From NCBI GenBank assembly GCA_031213475.1, contig JARUPZ010000006.1:4522045-4586044 (forward strand): a DNA stretch of 64,000 nucleotides. The letters are read 5' to 3'. The DNA comes from Nereocystis luetkeana. Its lineage: Eukaryota; Sar; Phaeophyceae; Laminariales; Laminariaceae. The notes beneath the pieces were generated by a model. The model saw only the letters and a list, made by a program, of their open reading frames with translations. It did no database searches and was not told the DNA's origin. A program made the translations under genes and the position numbers. Below, one piece after another: positions 15,201 to 24,290 of the stretch (positions are counted from its first letter, which is position 1; each line of letters begins with the position of its first letter).

Positions 15201-18200
15201 ACTCCAGTCGCTCGACGGGTGTTGTAACTCCTCATAAGAGGCACAGGATATATTTTCCAGGATTGAAGAGCCCAACGACGTCGCTACGTACTGCTATCGA
15301 ACACATTTCTAGGACAACATAATATGCATTCTTTATCTGTGAGGGACCAACTAATATAGGACGGAAAAACGTTGTCAACGAGATTCCAGCTCAAAGAACA
15401 CCGTATACGAAATATGCTTGTTTGATGAACGTGGATTTTTCTATCGTCTGCCTGTTGAGGTAGAAAGACAACGCGACTGGTCAGGACCGTGGGTGGTGTC
15501 ATATATATAACGAAACAAACCAACGCTCCGTGTGTTCTCAGCCCCCTTGTCCTGCGTGTGATATGTTTCTCCAAACGTGCGTTACACACGAACATAGGTA
15601 GCTTGTTATCGCATCCGTCCTATGCTGGACGAACAGAACGAGGTACCACAAACCCTGGAGGGTACCGCTTGCGGTGGGGTCGATGAGTCGTTTTGTCAAG
15701 TCGAAACGGGTGAAACCCTGTACCAGCACAGTGCACCCCGACGAATATTACACCCCACCGCTCCGCAGTAATCCGCCTCTCTTGCCACTGGAGATGACCC
15801 GCGTATATGTACGCTCCCGTGTAGTAACGTGTAGCATACCAACCGCAAATACCATCGGGCGACACAGAACCCGCACCCCGTCTCGTTCGGCAGATTTTAC
15901 CAGATCAGGCGAATGCCTTTCTCGTCGACCCCACGAAGAAGTGTGTCTCCTAACATCAAATATACCGGTGCTCTCATGCGTCGGATCAATTCGCGTAAAA
16001 CGCGATTCCCTCACGATCGGGGCTCTGTCGCCTCGCACAATGGTCAGATCCTTACTACGAAGACGCCTGGTGGGCCAAGCTGGGATATGTCGGCGGCCGA
16101 ATGAAGACAACTCAGAACATCTACCATACCAGGTGCGGCGGGTGCTAGCCGACTACGCCACCCGCGGCAAACCCGTCACCGCCTAGTTTTATTATTCGTT
16201 CTCTTTCTGTTGTCTTGTGCACTTTTCTCACACACCACTAACCGGCGCTAGAGGTACGACGGGTGACGGAAGAACTGATAACGGAAAGAGCGCCACGGTT
16301 GTCGTGCGTCCCGTGTGTTTCTGTCACGGAAACTTGGGGTTTCTGTTTGTAAGGCGTCAGATGGTGTGCTGGCAGAGGCGTACGGTGCTCCGCTGAAAAC
16401 ACATAAGCCATTGTTTGTCCACATACATATACCCTCCGTCGCGCGCTCCTGCCAATATCTGTCAAGTTTATCTACGGGTACGACCATGAGTCTCGGGTTG
16501 AGTACCGACCCGAACTTGTCGAAGCTCACATTTCTTCGAAGCGAAAACCGAAGAACTCGTGTCTCTGTCCACCGGCTGTCCGTTGCCTCGTAGGCTTGAT
16601 GGTGTTCGTCGCTGCTTCGTCTTTGGTTGATTGATAGCTCACGGCGATGCACGAACATCACGGGTGGGAGGAGAAAGATGCACACGTTTTCCATCAGAGG
16701 GGCTGGCATGGCCGTACCCCTCGTTCCGATTCGTGAAACTCCATAATTGACAAACATCCCCAGTCATATGCTGCACATAACGCTCAGACCCGTTTCGCCT
16801 ACATTGCGTGTTGCGCTACCGTTCGCCTTTCTCCACGGCAATGTCATTATGGCGTAAAAACCTTTTTCTCGATATGACGGAGCTCGTCACTATCGCAGAT
16901 GCCCCGAGCGATCATCCCATAACATAGTGTGCGCGTTGTGTCCCCCCCAAAACCAACGTTCGGTCGATTCCGTGCCTCGAAATTAACGATACATGCCTGT
17001 CTCTTGCGTTGGGTTCTTCGGCAACCCAGATACCACGACGGATACTCCAACTGCACCGACGACACTTTCTCCGACTGCAGCGGTGTCCTCCTGGCCACCT
17101 ACACCCAGGTGAGTCTACTCGACTGAGCCGCAAGTACTGGAGGGTTTCTAAATATTGTAGGGTAGTTGAGTCCATGTGTATATCTTTGGTCCGGTCCGCC
17201 GTAAACCACGTGGTATGCGCAGGCAGGTGATGGTGCCGGTGAAACGCACCACAGTATTCCCTTGAGGATGGCGCCATACGTTTCATCTCAGAACAATATC
17301 CTTCCAAACGAACGTTTCCGTCGGCTGGATCGGACGGTTGCCTGTTGTGTTTTGGCAGGTTCATTGTGTCGGCTGCACGGTGCTGGGTTATATATGTGTT
17401 CCATGGTACGATAGAAGCGATAAGTTTTGTTCGAACCATATCTTCCCTACGGCGTTTCCTCGTCAACTAAGCCACTACCCAACAATCAATATGTTGCTAA
17501 TAACCTATTTTGGGTTGCACGTTCATGTTCGTTGTTTCGTTACCCTGCCTCATAAACAAAGGAAGTTTGTCGGCTGACGAAAGGCGCTCTTAAGATTAGG
17601 GGCTTAAGATACAATAAGGACCCCGCCCCCTACCGTATCACGACTCGTACGTGTAATTTACTGGGGTAGACTTTCGTAGGTGAGTCGCGCCGATACATGG
17701 TGCGGTTGAGCGACAGCCGTTTACGAGTGAATCACCTGTGCGACCTGCTTTGCTCGTGGGTAGTGTTGACGTTGAGATCGCTCGGCTTAGTCATTGCACG
17801 TTGCCTACTGTGCATGGTCTGTACTTTAGTGAAGACAGAGCGCAAGATTGCAAAAATAGGGCATATAAATCCGGCCCTCAATGGCGCTGTGTCTAATGCT
17901 CAAAGTCGCAACATGCAGTTGGCAGAGGAAAGACGACCCACGAGATGATCCAGAGTGTACTATACAGCAGAGCCGAGGTACCGCTTGCCTGGTGGAACTG
18001 CTGTCGGTTCTCTCCGACGTAATATCTGGGGCTTCTACCCGCTCCATTCGATATTGCTAATTCCCCGCCGTATATTCCTATACTGTATGCTTCAGGGAAA
18101 CAGGGGGGAGGAGTGGATGCAGCAGTTCTTCCCGAAAAAGCCTTTCGCCGAAAGTTCAGACGGTCTCACCACCATCAGACGCGGGCAAGGTCCAGTCGAA

Positions 18201-21200
18201 CAGGCGAGTCCTGATGTGGCGCGCACTTTGTTTTACCGCTGAAAGCCACACTCTACATCGCATGGTATCGTCAGTTTTCCCGCAGACAAGGCATGCCATT
18301 GTAAGAGGGGGCATGCATATATTACGAGGGCCCACACTTCAGGAGCGCTATACCCCGCTCGCGCCAACCAACCCCTGGCCAAACAGGAATGGGTTTCCAA
18401 CGATACGTTAAAACAAAATCGAGCGAGAAGACCCGCAAGTCAGACACATTCCGGCGAAAGCGTGGTACCTCCATCCCATCCCGCCATCAGTTGAACCTTT
18501 TGCAAGCCACCAGCCTTACATCTCACACGTCCATCAAGATATGCCTAACCACTTGAAATCCTGGGGACTCTTGACGAACAGGACGTACGGGGGCCAGACG
18601 GGTTGGATTAGGGAATGAAGGGGTAACATGGTGCATTCTGGCGGGCCTCGTGATCGTACATCCACCGTTTCTTGTTCATGTCCCCCATGATAGGCATGGC
18701 GCACAACGGTCGTCGAAAGGAACCCGTGCTAGGATACGGACATGAGCAAGTGGCTCTCTGAGCGTTGGATGAACTCGCCGAGTTCTCCCGACCCCACGCA
18801 AAGCTAGAATGGTGCCACGTGTACGACGAACCAACCCCCTTTGGCCCGGCACGAGGAGGAAGAAAGTACCGATATACAGCGTGACGACCGCAGCATCGGC
18901 CACACGGAGCGGTCAGGCTGATCGAGTAAGGGATATGTCCGAGCGCAACCCGAAAATATACGTATGACACTGGCACAGCAACTCGAAGGTTCCTAAAGCG
19001 TTGCACGCTCTCTCTAGATGTTGGTAGAAGACTGTTTGAGCAAGACCGTACTTTCCCCGACATATTCTACGATAGAGGTTGCACATTTTCACTAACATGT
19101 TTATGAATGACGAAGTTCCTTAACTAAAAATCGTCATAATGCCAGTCTTGCTAAGAAAACTGAGGTTGTTGTACACTCGGGCCATGGGGGTTTTTATGGG
19201 GATGTAATTTAGTATTTGCCTAAGTCAGTTTTCGGGCGGTATATGTAGCTTTTTAAGGAAGGAGCCCTCGACAAAGTAGGGTGAACCTCTATCGTAGAAC
19301 ACCTCCCGCCTTTAGGTCGCCAACCAAGGTACATAAGGAGGCGATAAACGGGAAGCCGGAATTCCCTTCAAGTGATCGCGCACACCCCAACTCCACGTTT
19401 GCAGGACAACTTCCTGGACGCCGTCCACGCGCAAAACATGGAGTCGCACAAGGACGCGCTTGCCGAAGTCGGGATCGACACGGCGGACATTCCCGCACCA
19501 GATTTGTGCCTCGTGGGCGTCTTCATAGGCTCCGTCGGTGACACTTCAACTGTTCCACTATGTTGTACCCGCTATATTTTCAATGTTCGTTACTATCTTC
19601 GTTTCAATACCGTTGCCCCATTGCTGTCCAGGTTCTCTTGTTTTTCAGCTTTCTGGTTGGAGTTTCAATGCCAGGACAGCAGTGCACAGTCAATGGTTGC
19701 TTCGTGCGATTTTTTATCACCATGCCAGACGCTTGCGATACGAACTGCACCAGCCACACTCCGCCCGTCTCTGACGGTGTGTATAATCGTTCAATTTCGG
19801 GTTGATACAACGCCTTGGATCGTGTCGGTTTGAAGTTGGCGTTCGCGACCGCTGCTTCAATCTTCACGGCCCTTCATAAATCGCAACGAAGCTTAGCGGG
19901 GCGAGTTGTTCGTAGGTTGTTCATGATTGTTTCGCCTGTGTCAAGTTGCCGTCAACACGATATATGAACAGAGGTCTGCAGTAGCCCTCGATCAAGTCTA
20001 TCCCCAGAAGCGACGTCTCTGAAATCCTCACCACGCAAGATAATTTTTCAACAAGGACGAAAACAATGTTCAAGGTGCCTCCTTTGCACATCACAAGCGG
20101 CAGAGCAAGCAACCCTTTGTACCAGGGGCCCGCTCGTACTATTACGGGGGGCCATAGTTAACAAGACCAAATCTCGTTAGTAAAAAAGGGTCAAATATAT
20201 AGGTTTTAGAGCAGACCCTAGGTCTTATTAACTATGGTCCCCCGTAAATAGCCATAAGCGTTGCTTGCTGGCCTACGTTTCACGACACAAACAATTGCGA
20301 ATGGCATCGAAGGGGCACAGGCGATAAACTCCGTAACCTCGCTTTCCGTCACAGCGCTGATCTTGGTGTAGCGTTCGTCGCACGCTCCAGATCGAACTAT
20401 GAACCAGCTCAGAAGCTAGTTCGTGCCGTCGCTGGCTTCGGTGCGCATTGCTTCGTTTTTGTGTTGTTGTGGTACGTCTGCCCGGGTGGTATGTGGTGGT
20501 TTGTGCTGTGGCGTGTGTGTTTTCCAACATCTTTGAACTGATATTTTCTTACGTTTTGTTTTTTTGTTTTTTTATGTTGTCCGCTCTCAGCTGGAGCGCA
20601 CGTTCGCACCACCAACTCCCTCGCTCCCGGATCTATCGACGAGGTGACAATCGAGTTTGACCGTTCATGTACGAGCCGCGCTCGTGGTGTTTAATGTGGG
20701 AAGGGAGAGAGGTCGAGGACAAGCGGCGTGGTTTCCGACTCGTAATCAAAGTTCAACATTTCTTTTTAAATAGTAGAGTCTGAAAGTTTCCTTTTTCTGG
20801 ATCGGAAGTCACTGCTGTTTCGCAATAATTGCACCGCAAGGTAGCGAGATGTCGCCCTCCCACTGTGTGTGTGTAGGGTTGAAGTGCTCTCGACGACCAA
20901 CCTGGCAACTCAAAATCCCCAAAGCATTGCCGCTTTTTATTGTCGAATGGACACGATGGATACAGTTTTTTTTTTCCGCGGCTGGCTCAAGATAAAGGCG
21001 GCCAAGGCTTCAAACTAACACCCTCTACGGGCGCACTGCTGTACTACGCGCTTTGTCTTCAGGCTGCGGTCGAGCCTTTCCCTGGCTACAACATCCACTT
21101 AGTCAACGAAGCCTACGGTATCCCCACCGGCTGGCTTCAGGCATCGCTCTACAGGTGCGTCCGCACTCAACGCACGCGTCGCGGTAGCTCCGAGTGGCAT

Positions 21201-24200
21201 GTTTTGTGTCCTATGAGACGCGTTATGCGATAAAGGTGGCACATCTCCGCCTTTTGGTTTCTGAATGGCGGGGCTCGTTAACGTCAAATCGTCGGAAGGC
21301 CGGTATTTTTTCGAAAAATGAAGTGGTTGTATACTTGGGCCACGGGATTATTCGTTGAGATGCAATTAGATTTATTTGTTGCTGAAGTCAATTTTGAGGT
21401 GAGGTGTGGAGCTCCTCAAGTGAGGAGCCTCGAAAAATCTGTGGTGAACCTCTATCGTGGAACGCCTCATGATCAGATCAGATGTAGACGCGCATTACGG
21501 TAGAGTAATAGTCCGAATGTTTTTAAAGCTCCTCACTTGAATAAATATGTATAATAAAACACCCAAGCGCTGTCAAAAGACGGTATCACTATTTTAGGCG
21601 TTCAACTACAGAAGTTCACCCTAACGTGTCTGAGGCTTCCATGTCGTCAAAAGGTACAATGTGGAATTCAACGAGAACGTGCCTATGAATATGGCTGATC
21701 CTACACGCATCTCGTACGTGTACATACACACTATTTCCAACGATGTAGAGCACAAGGTACACACTCATATTTCCACTGGCGCCAGGAAAGGACGCCCCGG
21801 TAGCTCAAAAATGTTTCCCTAGTGCGATAGTCGTATCGTATAACGCCTCATTGCTCTAGTCGAATCATGATTGACACCGCGGCCATATTAGGCGGTACGT
21901 GAGGCGTCCGCCGCAGTAGGGGCGGTATCTGTTCCTGAGCCTCCCAAATCCTCGATACCATCCAAACACACTCATTTTGAGAACGAGCACGGACCATTAA
22001 CCTCGGTTGATCGTAGACGTTGTTTGTAAACTATATTTGTATAAAAACCTGAGGTCAACGATGTCGGGTACTTCCTCAATCAAAGATCCCCGAAAGTGAT
22101 GAAGATTATGGCCGCAAACCACTATCTCTATTGCCAGACAGACACATGCTGAGGTAGAGACTACCCATTTCATTATAGTATAGGAGTTCTGTATAACTCA
22201 GCCAGAACCGTTTTTTTATTCGAACAAGCACAAGATCTACTATCACAAATACATAAAACGGGGAAAATTGTTCTGCCGATTTCGGGTTAAGGATAGGAAT
22301 CCCCGTCGTTCGGAAGAATTTCCAGCCGAAACGTGCTACTCTTATCGTAGCATGCGTCTCCAAGTCATCAGCCAAGCATTCCTGTAAGTCGGGAAAAGTT
22401 TCGCAACAACGTGCGCCCGCTATTGTAGCACTGGCCCACTTTGGAACGTCGCCGTCCTGCCGCGGGGGACGCGGCGAAGGATGGGGCGTGGCGGAATACA
22501 CTAGCGACGTGCAGGATTTCAGTCCACCTCGTCAATCAGAGCGCTCTACGGCCCTCAACGTGGCTTGAAAGCATGCCACTATTGCAGATTGAGTTTGTTC
22601 GTACCGCCGGTTTAATGGCCTACCCCTCGGGTGTTTTGTGCGTTGGGAACAGGTGTCTCGGGCTTGATTCAGTAGGAAAGACACCACACGTATGTTTTGA
22701 GAGTCATGGACGCATAAATGGGTGCGTCCCGCAGGCTCCAAGTAGGTATGAAGGGCCCAAACGGGGCCACGACGGGGCAACCGCGTGTCCGACCTGAATT
22801 GTCCATCAACGACTCACACGGTCAGTGCCGAAGCCGGGAGTTTCGTCAGTGTTTGATCCTGACGGTAGAGTAGGAACGGTCGGAAGAGCTACAGTGAGTA
22901 GATCGGTCGAAAACCAGTACCACCGATCGGCTCGCAAGGTGATCACCCTTCACTGTTGTGGGATTCTGACCGCTTCGCATGGGTGTGGGATGCTAACCAT
23001 ACCGCACAATCATGGAATGCTGATCACACCACGTTCCGCACGCCTTATCGCCATATCTGCTGGGCTCTGGCGTGTGCAGCTCGGAACGCATGCTTCACCA
23101 CTACTACGGTCTGGGCAAGGCCCCGTGGTTCACCGACGACGTCTACGAGGGCTTCGACTCCGACAGCTGTGAGTGACGTACGGTTCATGATGCCAAGGGG
23201 CTGCCTGTTGGAGCTTCAAAGCATGTTAGCGGAATCCCGACTTCGAGCGAACGAGTGCCAACCTGCCCTCCGGGGAAGCAAGCACACCTGTATATAGGAC
23301 TTGGTAGCGTCTGGTGTTCGAGATATTGGTCTTGTAAGTATAAGGTTGAAAGAGCAACGCGCGTTTATAGGTGGCCCCGTCTAGTTGGTGGCCCCTGATA
23401 GCTTTCCGTGCTCGGCTTTCGATCCAAGCACAGAACGTTATGAGCACATGGAAGCCAGAATATTTCATGAACACTCATTACAGGTACTCAGTACCGAAGC
23501 CGCATACGAATTGTGGGTAGCAGCGTGTTGCGCTACTGATACAGGAGGGTACAGCTCTCAGACCTCAAAAGGGACCCGTGATCGTTAGATCTCCGAGGCC
23601 AGCGCACCTGTCGATTGAGAGTTCGAAACAATCTCTCGTTCAGGGAAGGTCGGGATTCGGGCCACGCAGAGAATGAATCGATGTAGAACAACAATGGCAG
23701 ATGCAACTAGCCAGAAAAAACCATCGAGGAAGCACCAGACACGAACACACGCACGACGGGCACGGCAGGGGGCTCAAGGTACAGACAGGGGGTTGCCAGG
23801 ACGGGTATCTCAGATCACTTCGCTTTGTCTTGTTGAGGACACTTAGCAGCGTTAGTAAGCACTGGGTGTTCTCGGATCCTCGTTGCTGGCCCTTTACCAG
23901 AGACCGACGTCCTCCCCCCACCGGGGGTCCTCCCTGCCCCTATACGATGCGAGAGAATGACATAAGCTACACCTACCCTATTTTCCCATTCAAACAGACC
24001 CAACGCGTGCCACGGACGTGAACAATCGTCTTGTGCCGTGATACCCCCCTCATAGCGCTGGTGACAACAGTCGCAACGCTTTGAACCATCCGTCCCGGTG
24101 CTTCTCGCGGTAACATTACATCGTACATATATATGTCCAGTTCAGGAGAATCATGAGTGTCAACGCCGTTATATCTCTCGCGTACTTACAGCCGTCACGC

Positions 24201-24290
24201 CTTCGATTGTCCGTATTTTGCTTCCCTTTATCGTTTTATTCCGCAGACTACAACTCGGCCATCGGCAACTCCAACGGAAACGGCAAATAA
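3141..24290 (+). CDS. Multi-exon flavin amine-oxidase-like gene (5' end outside window)
   Basis: Sixteen or seventeen coding islands in one orientation can be joined into a protein of roughly 600 residues lacking its N-terminus. The first exon starts with GGRMRSV, the motif that follows the dinucleotide-binding fold in flavin amine oxidases. Later exons carry family-like stretches: a strand pattern ending AVLNVPPEA (13167-13358), an acidic YYEDAWW stretch (16048-16132), LLATYTQ (17030-17108) and EPFPGYNIHL plus GWLQASLY near the C-terminus (21063-21154), where this family closes its FAD site. The nine-exon run 16048-24290 is in phase at every junction. Unresolved phases: the joins after 3337 or 3320, after 9873, after 10929, after 14421 and after 14821; small exons may be missing there or the sequence may carry indels. 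Expected role: oxidation of an amine or related substrate; the substrate is unknown. Alternative: another FAD oxidoreductase of the same fold. Confidence 0.65.
4169..4198. repeat. (AT)n microsatellite
   Basis: Uninterrupted AT dinucleotides, about 15 units. Similar short AT tracts occur at 25414-25428, 37632-37672, 40361-40381 and 45440-45458. Confidence 0.95.
4384..4494 (+). CDS. Candidate exon of the amine-oxidase-like gene
   Basis: Open stretch after TTTCAG, encoding CAEELGVIWADRAVFAIAL and onwards. It fits phase 1 if the previous exon uses the donor after 3320, and a GTACTA donor after 4494 would return to phase 0 for the exon at 8593. The donor is weak and the peptide matches no family stretch I know, so this may be a chance ORF. 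Confidence 0.25.
6152..6297. repeat. (GAT)n trinucleotide microsatellite
   Basis: About 45 GAT/ATG units with rare interruptions, ending in a few GGT units. The antisense reading gives a long polyhistidine ORF, which is an artefact of the repeat. It lies in an intron of the amine-oxidase-like gene. Confidence 0.95.
6667..7206. repeat. 67-bp minisatellite, about 8 degenerate units
   Basis: The anchor GGAGCG recurs at about 6721, 6788, 6853, 6920, 6988, 7056, 7123 and 7190, giving a period near 67 bp. Each unit contains CCACCAGTATACCA and CTAGGATTCCC variants. Because 67 is not a multiple of 3, the repeated minus-strand peptide shifts frame between units, which argues against coding function. 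Units differ from each other at roughly one base in five, so the array is old. Confidence 0.9.
7207..8592. other. Intronic stretch without supported gene
   Basis: Between the minisatellite and the exon at 8593 there are overlapping ORFs on both strands (for example 7225-7740 plus, 7575-8120 minus). None has a convincing domain or a pair of splice sites. A T-rich tract precedes the acceptor at 8592. Confidence 0.4.
8593..8739 (+). CDS. Amine-oxidase-like gene exon
   Basis: Acceptor GCCACCAG, then 49 codons in phase 0 ending in GAG before donor GTGCGG. It encodes DLPYNFGPSNSWDV and SPYDWLYGEYAPPF, rich in aromatic residues and strongly protein-like. Adjoining intron sequence is AT-richer and full of stops in this frame on the downstream side. 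Confidence 0.7.
9752..9873 (+). CDS. Amine-oxidase-like gene exon
   Basis: Acceptor CGGTGCAG and donor GTTCGT, 122 nt, entering at phase 0 (which matches the previous exon) and leaving at phase 2. It encodes KVRWAARDAIVAASRDYEI and MLTLELLSMNGHN. The following exon found needs phase 0, so a small exon in 9874-10772 may be missing; 10001-10047 (acceptor GTGCACAG) has the right entry phase but a poor exit. Confidence 0.65.
10773..10929 (+). CDS. Amine-oxidase-like gene exon
   Basis: Acceptor CCTACCAG and donor GTGAGG, 157 nt, phase 0 in and phase 1 out. It encodes LRFFAPNSNGVHMTKEDYDF, then FLDADCSVGEHVTT and FHEMVVEYANYFANG. The acidic stretch resembles a degenerate EF-hand loop only superficially; I read it as part of the substrate domain. 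Confidence 0.65.
11955..12018 (+). CDS. Weak candidate exon in a phase gap
   Basis: After the acceptor CGGCGTCAG at about 11974 the frame LDALYPASLQLL runs to a possible GTGGTA donor. Residue type and position suit the gap between the exons at 10773 and 12633, but the phases do not close without a further exon. Treat as a hint only. Confidence 0.2.
12633..12710 (+). CDS. Amine-oxidase-like gene exon
   Basis: Acceptor CAATTACAG and donor GTACGC, exactly 26 codons in phase 0. It encodes VPVDSDGKQLGFDLFAVLMW and ends ERLEAK. The join to the next exon gives EAKGVRLYFKHQV, the expected 'G-x-x-I/V ... V' strand before the amine-oxidase sheet. Confidence 0.7.
13167..13358 (+). CDS. Amine-oxidase-like gene exon (NVPPEA strand)
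   Basis: Acceptor GCTATTCAG, 64 codons in phase 0, with a possible donor GTACGG after 13358. It encodes GVRLYFKHQVYG, NAVVRVRNMDSGEKF and AVLNVPPEA, the beta strands and 'a-V-i-x-V-P' motif typical of flavin amine oxidases. The 3' boundary abuts a 221-bp tandem duplication, which may have disturbed the original splice site. Confidence 0.65.
13361..13800. repeat. 221-bp tandem duplication (2 copies)
   Basis: The block starting ACGGGTTTTGCCCAATA at 13361 recurs at 13582 with only a few differences (for example GAGGGTTTCC versus GAGCGTTTCC). The unit length is not a multiple of 3, so the duplication breaks the antisense reading frame it contains. The near identity marks it as recent. It lies in the intron after the exon 13167-13358. 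Confidence 0.95.
13563..13865 (-). CDS. Antisense ORF nested in an intron, unknown function
   Basis: The reading begins at ATG 13865 with MAERSYKLYELRQMFPESI and continues VNVEHDGPSVGEAGIKRH and KHEQFIEYVEKSLLETW. It has good amino-acid composition and is charged, with no membrane segment. A possible GTGGAC donor follows LLE, after which the peptide becomes proline-rich and less convincing. The downstream duplicate copy (13318-13562) carries the same peptide in a shifted frame. It could be an exon of an antisense gene or of a transposon. I do not recognise the family. Confidence 0.4.
   Translation of the reverse strand: MAERSYKLYELRQMFPESIEETAASLVNVEHDGPSVGEAGIKRHMETLKHEQFIEYVEKSLLETWTRAPITMQSSPAFYPPLPRSPLIKYWAKPVRRRAS
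13902..14145. mobile_element. MITE-2 copy 1 (about 244 bp)
   Basis: Ends are inverted repeats: GCATTCTACGATAGAGG at the left and its complement CCTCTATCGTAGAACG at the right. Internal landmarks shared with the other copies are the TGACGA...TTCCTTAA block near the left end, TTGGACCATGGAATTATTCG in the middle and GAGGAGCCTC near the right end. There is no coding capacity, so it must depend on another element's transposase. It sits in an intron of the amine-oxidase-like gene. Confidence 0.85.
14319..14421 (+). CDS. Probable exon of the amine-oxidase-like gene
   Basis: Acceptor GGTGGCAG and a strong donor GTGAGT, 103 nt, phase 0 in and phase 1 out. It encodes LEVLGDGAIEKYGRDDLY and FLANEQWNFVKA. 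The exit phase does not match the entry phase of 14700-14821, and the peptide is not typical for amine oxidases, so it may belong to an inserted segment or a lineage-specific extension. Confidence 0.5.
14700..14821 (+). CDS. Probable exon of the amine-oxidase-like gene
   Basis: Acceptor GCTGCCCCAG and donor GTGGGT, 122 nt, phase 0 in and phase 2 out. It encodes TYTQYMERIIDRGLGL and PPTLVKRAFDYLS. Splice signals and composition are good, but neither neighbour matches in phase. A CCTCAG acceptor at 14955 would continue for only a few codons before a stop. Confidence 0.45.
16048..16132 (+). CDS. Amine-oxidase-like gene exon (DAWW motif)
   Basis: Acceptor AATGGTCAG and donor GTGCGG, 85 nt, phase 1 in and phase 2 out. 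It encodes PYYEDAWWAKLGYVGGRM and TTQNIYHT. The tryptophan pair and the following GG are in the place where flavin amine oxidases contact the substrate side of the flavin. From here to the stop codon every junction agrees in phase. Confidence 0.75.
17030..17108 (+). CDS. Amine-oxidase-like gene exon
   Basis: Acceptor GCAACCCAG and consensus donor GTGAGT, 79 nt. The split codon AG|A gives R, then YHDGYSNCTDDTFSDCSG and LLATYTQ. It holds two cysteines eleven residues apart. Confidence 0.8.
18096..18203 (+). CDS. Amine-oxidase-like gene exon with GC donor
   Basis: Acceptor ATGCTTCAG, 36 codons in phase 0 encoding GNRGEEWMQQFFPKKPFAES and TIRRGQGPVEQ. The only donor that keeps phase with the next exon at a consensus boundary is CAG|GCGAGT, a GC-AG intron. 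A weaker GT alternative in phase 0 lies 12 nt further on. Confidence 0.7.
19063..19302. mobile_element. MITE-2 copy 2 (about 240 bp)
   Basis: Left end TATTCTACGATAGAGG, right end CCTCTATCGTAGAACA, the best conserved terminal pair of the family. The interior aligns with copy 1 throughout. Located in the intron between the exons ending 18203 and starting 19405. Confidence 0.9.
19405..19537 (+). CDS. Amine-oxidase-like gene exon
   Basis: Acceptor GTTTGCAG and donor GTGACA, 133 nt, phase 0 in and phase 1 out. It encodes DNFLDAVHAQNMESHKDAL and DLCLVGVFIGSV. Phase matches both neighbours. Confidence 0.75.
20142..20247. mobile_element. MITE-1 copy 1 (about 106 bp)
   Basis: Near-palindromic element with terminal inverted repeats of about 29 bp: left end TTACGGGGGGCCATAG, right end ACTATGGTCCCCCGTAA. 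It is flanked by TA on the left and by ATA on the right, suggesting TA target duplication with one added base. Central AT-rich block AAATATATAGGTTTT is shared with the other copies. It lies in an intron. Confidence 0.9.
20591..20643 (+). CDS. Amine-oxidase-like gene micro-exon (53 nt)
   Basis: Acceptor CGCTCTCAG and donor GTGACA. The split codon G|CT gives A, followed by GAHVRTTNSLAPGSIDE. Both phases match the neighbours, which is the main support for so short an exon. Confidence 0.7.
21063..21154 (+). CDS. Amine-oxidase-like gene exon (C-terminal FAD-closing region)
   Basis: Acceptor TGTCTTCAG and donor GTGCGT, 92 nt. It encodes AAVEPFPGYNIHLVNEAYG and GWLQASLY. The G-W-x-x-A/G-S/L pattern near the C-terminus is where amine oxidases place the last FAD contacts. 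The split codon AG|C joins to the next exon. Confidence 0.8.
21220..21466. mobile_element. MITE-2 copy 3 (about 247 bp)
   Basis: Left end GCGTTATGCGATAAAGG, right end CCTCTATCGTGGAACGCC. Internal blocks CTTGGGCCACGGGATTATTC and GAGGAGCCTCG match copies 1 and 2. Same intron as copy 4. Confidence 0.85.
22144..22355. mobile_element. MITE-2 copy 4 (about 210 bp, diverged)
   Basis: Left end CATGCTGAGGTAGAG, right end CTTATCGTAGCATGC, inverted relative to each other with several mismatches. The right half (GGAATCCCCGTCGTTCGGAA) aligns with copy 5. Shorter and more diverged than copies 1-3. Confidence 0.65.
23080..23168 (+). CDS. Amine-oxidase-like gene exon
   Basis: Acceptor GTGTGCAG and consensus donor GTGAGT, 89 nt. 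Joined to the previous exon it reads ASLYSSERMLHHYYGL, then APWFTDDVYEGFDSDS. Phases agree on both sides. Confidence 0.8.
24247..24290 (+). CDS. Amine-oxidase-like gene terminal exon
   Basis: Acceptor TATTCCGCAG after a T-rich tract. The split codon T|AC gives Y, then YNSAIGNSNGNGK and TAA at 24288-24290. No AATAAA signal follows closely. Confidence 0.75.
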
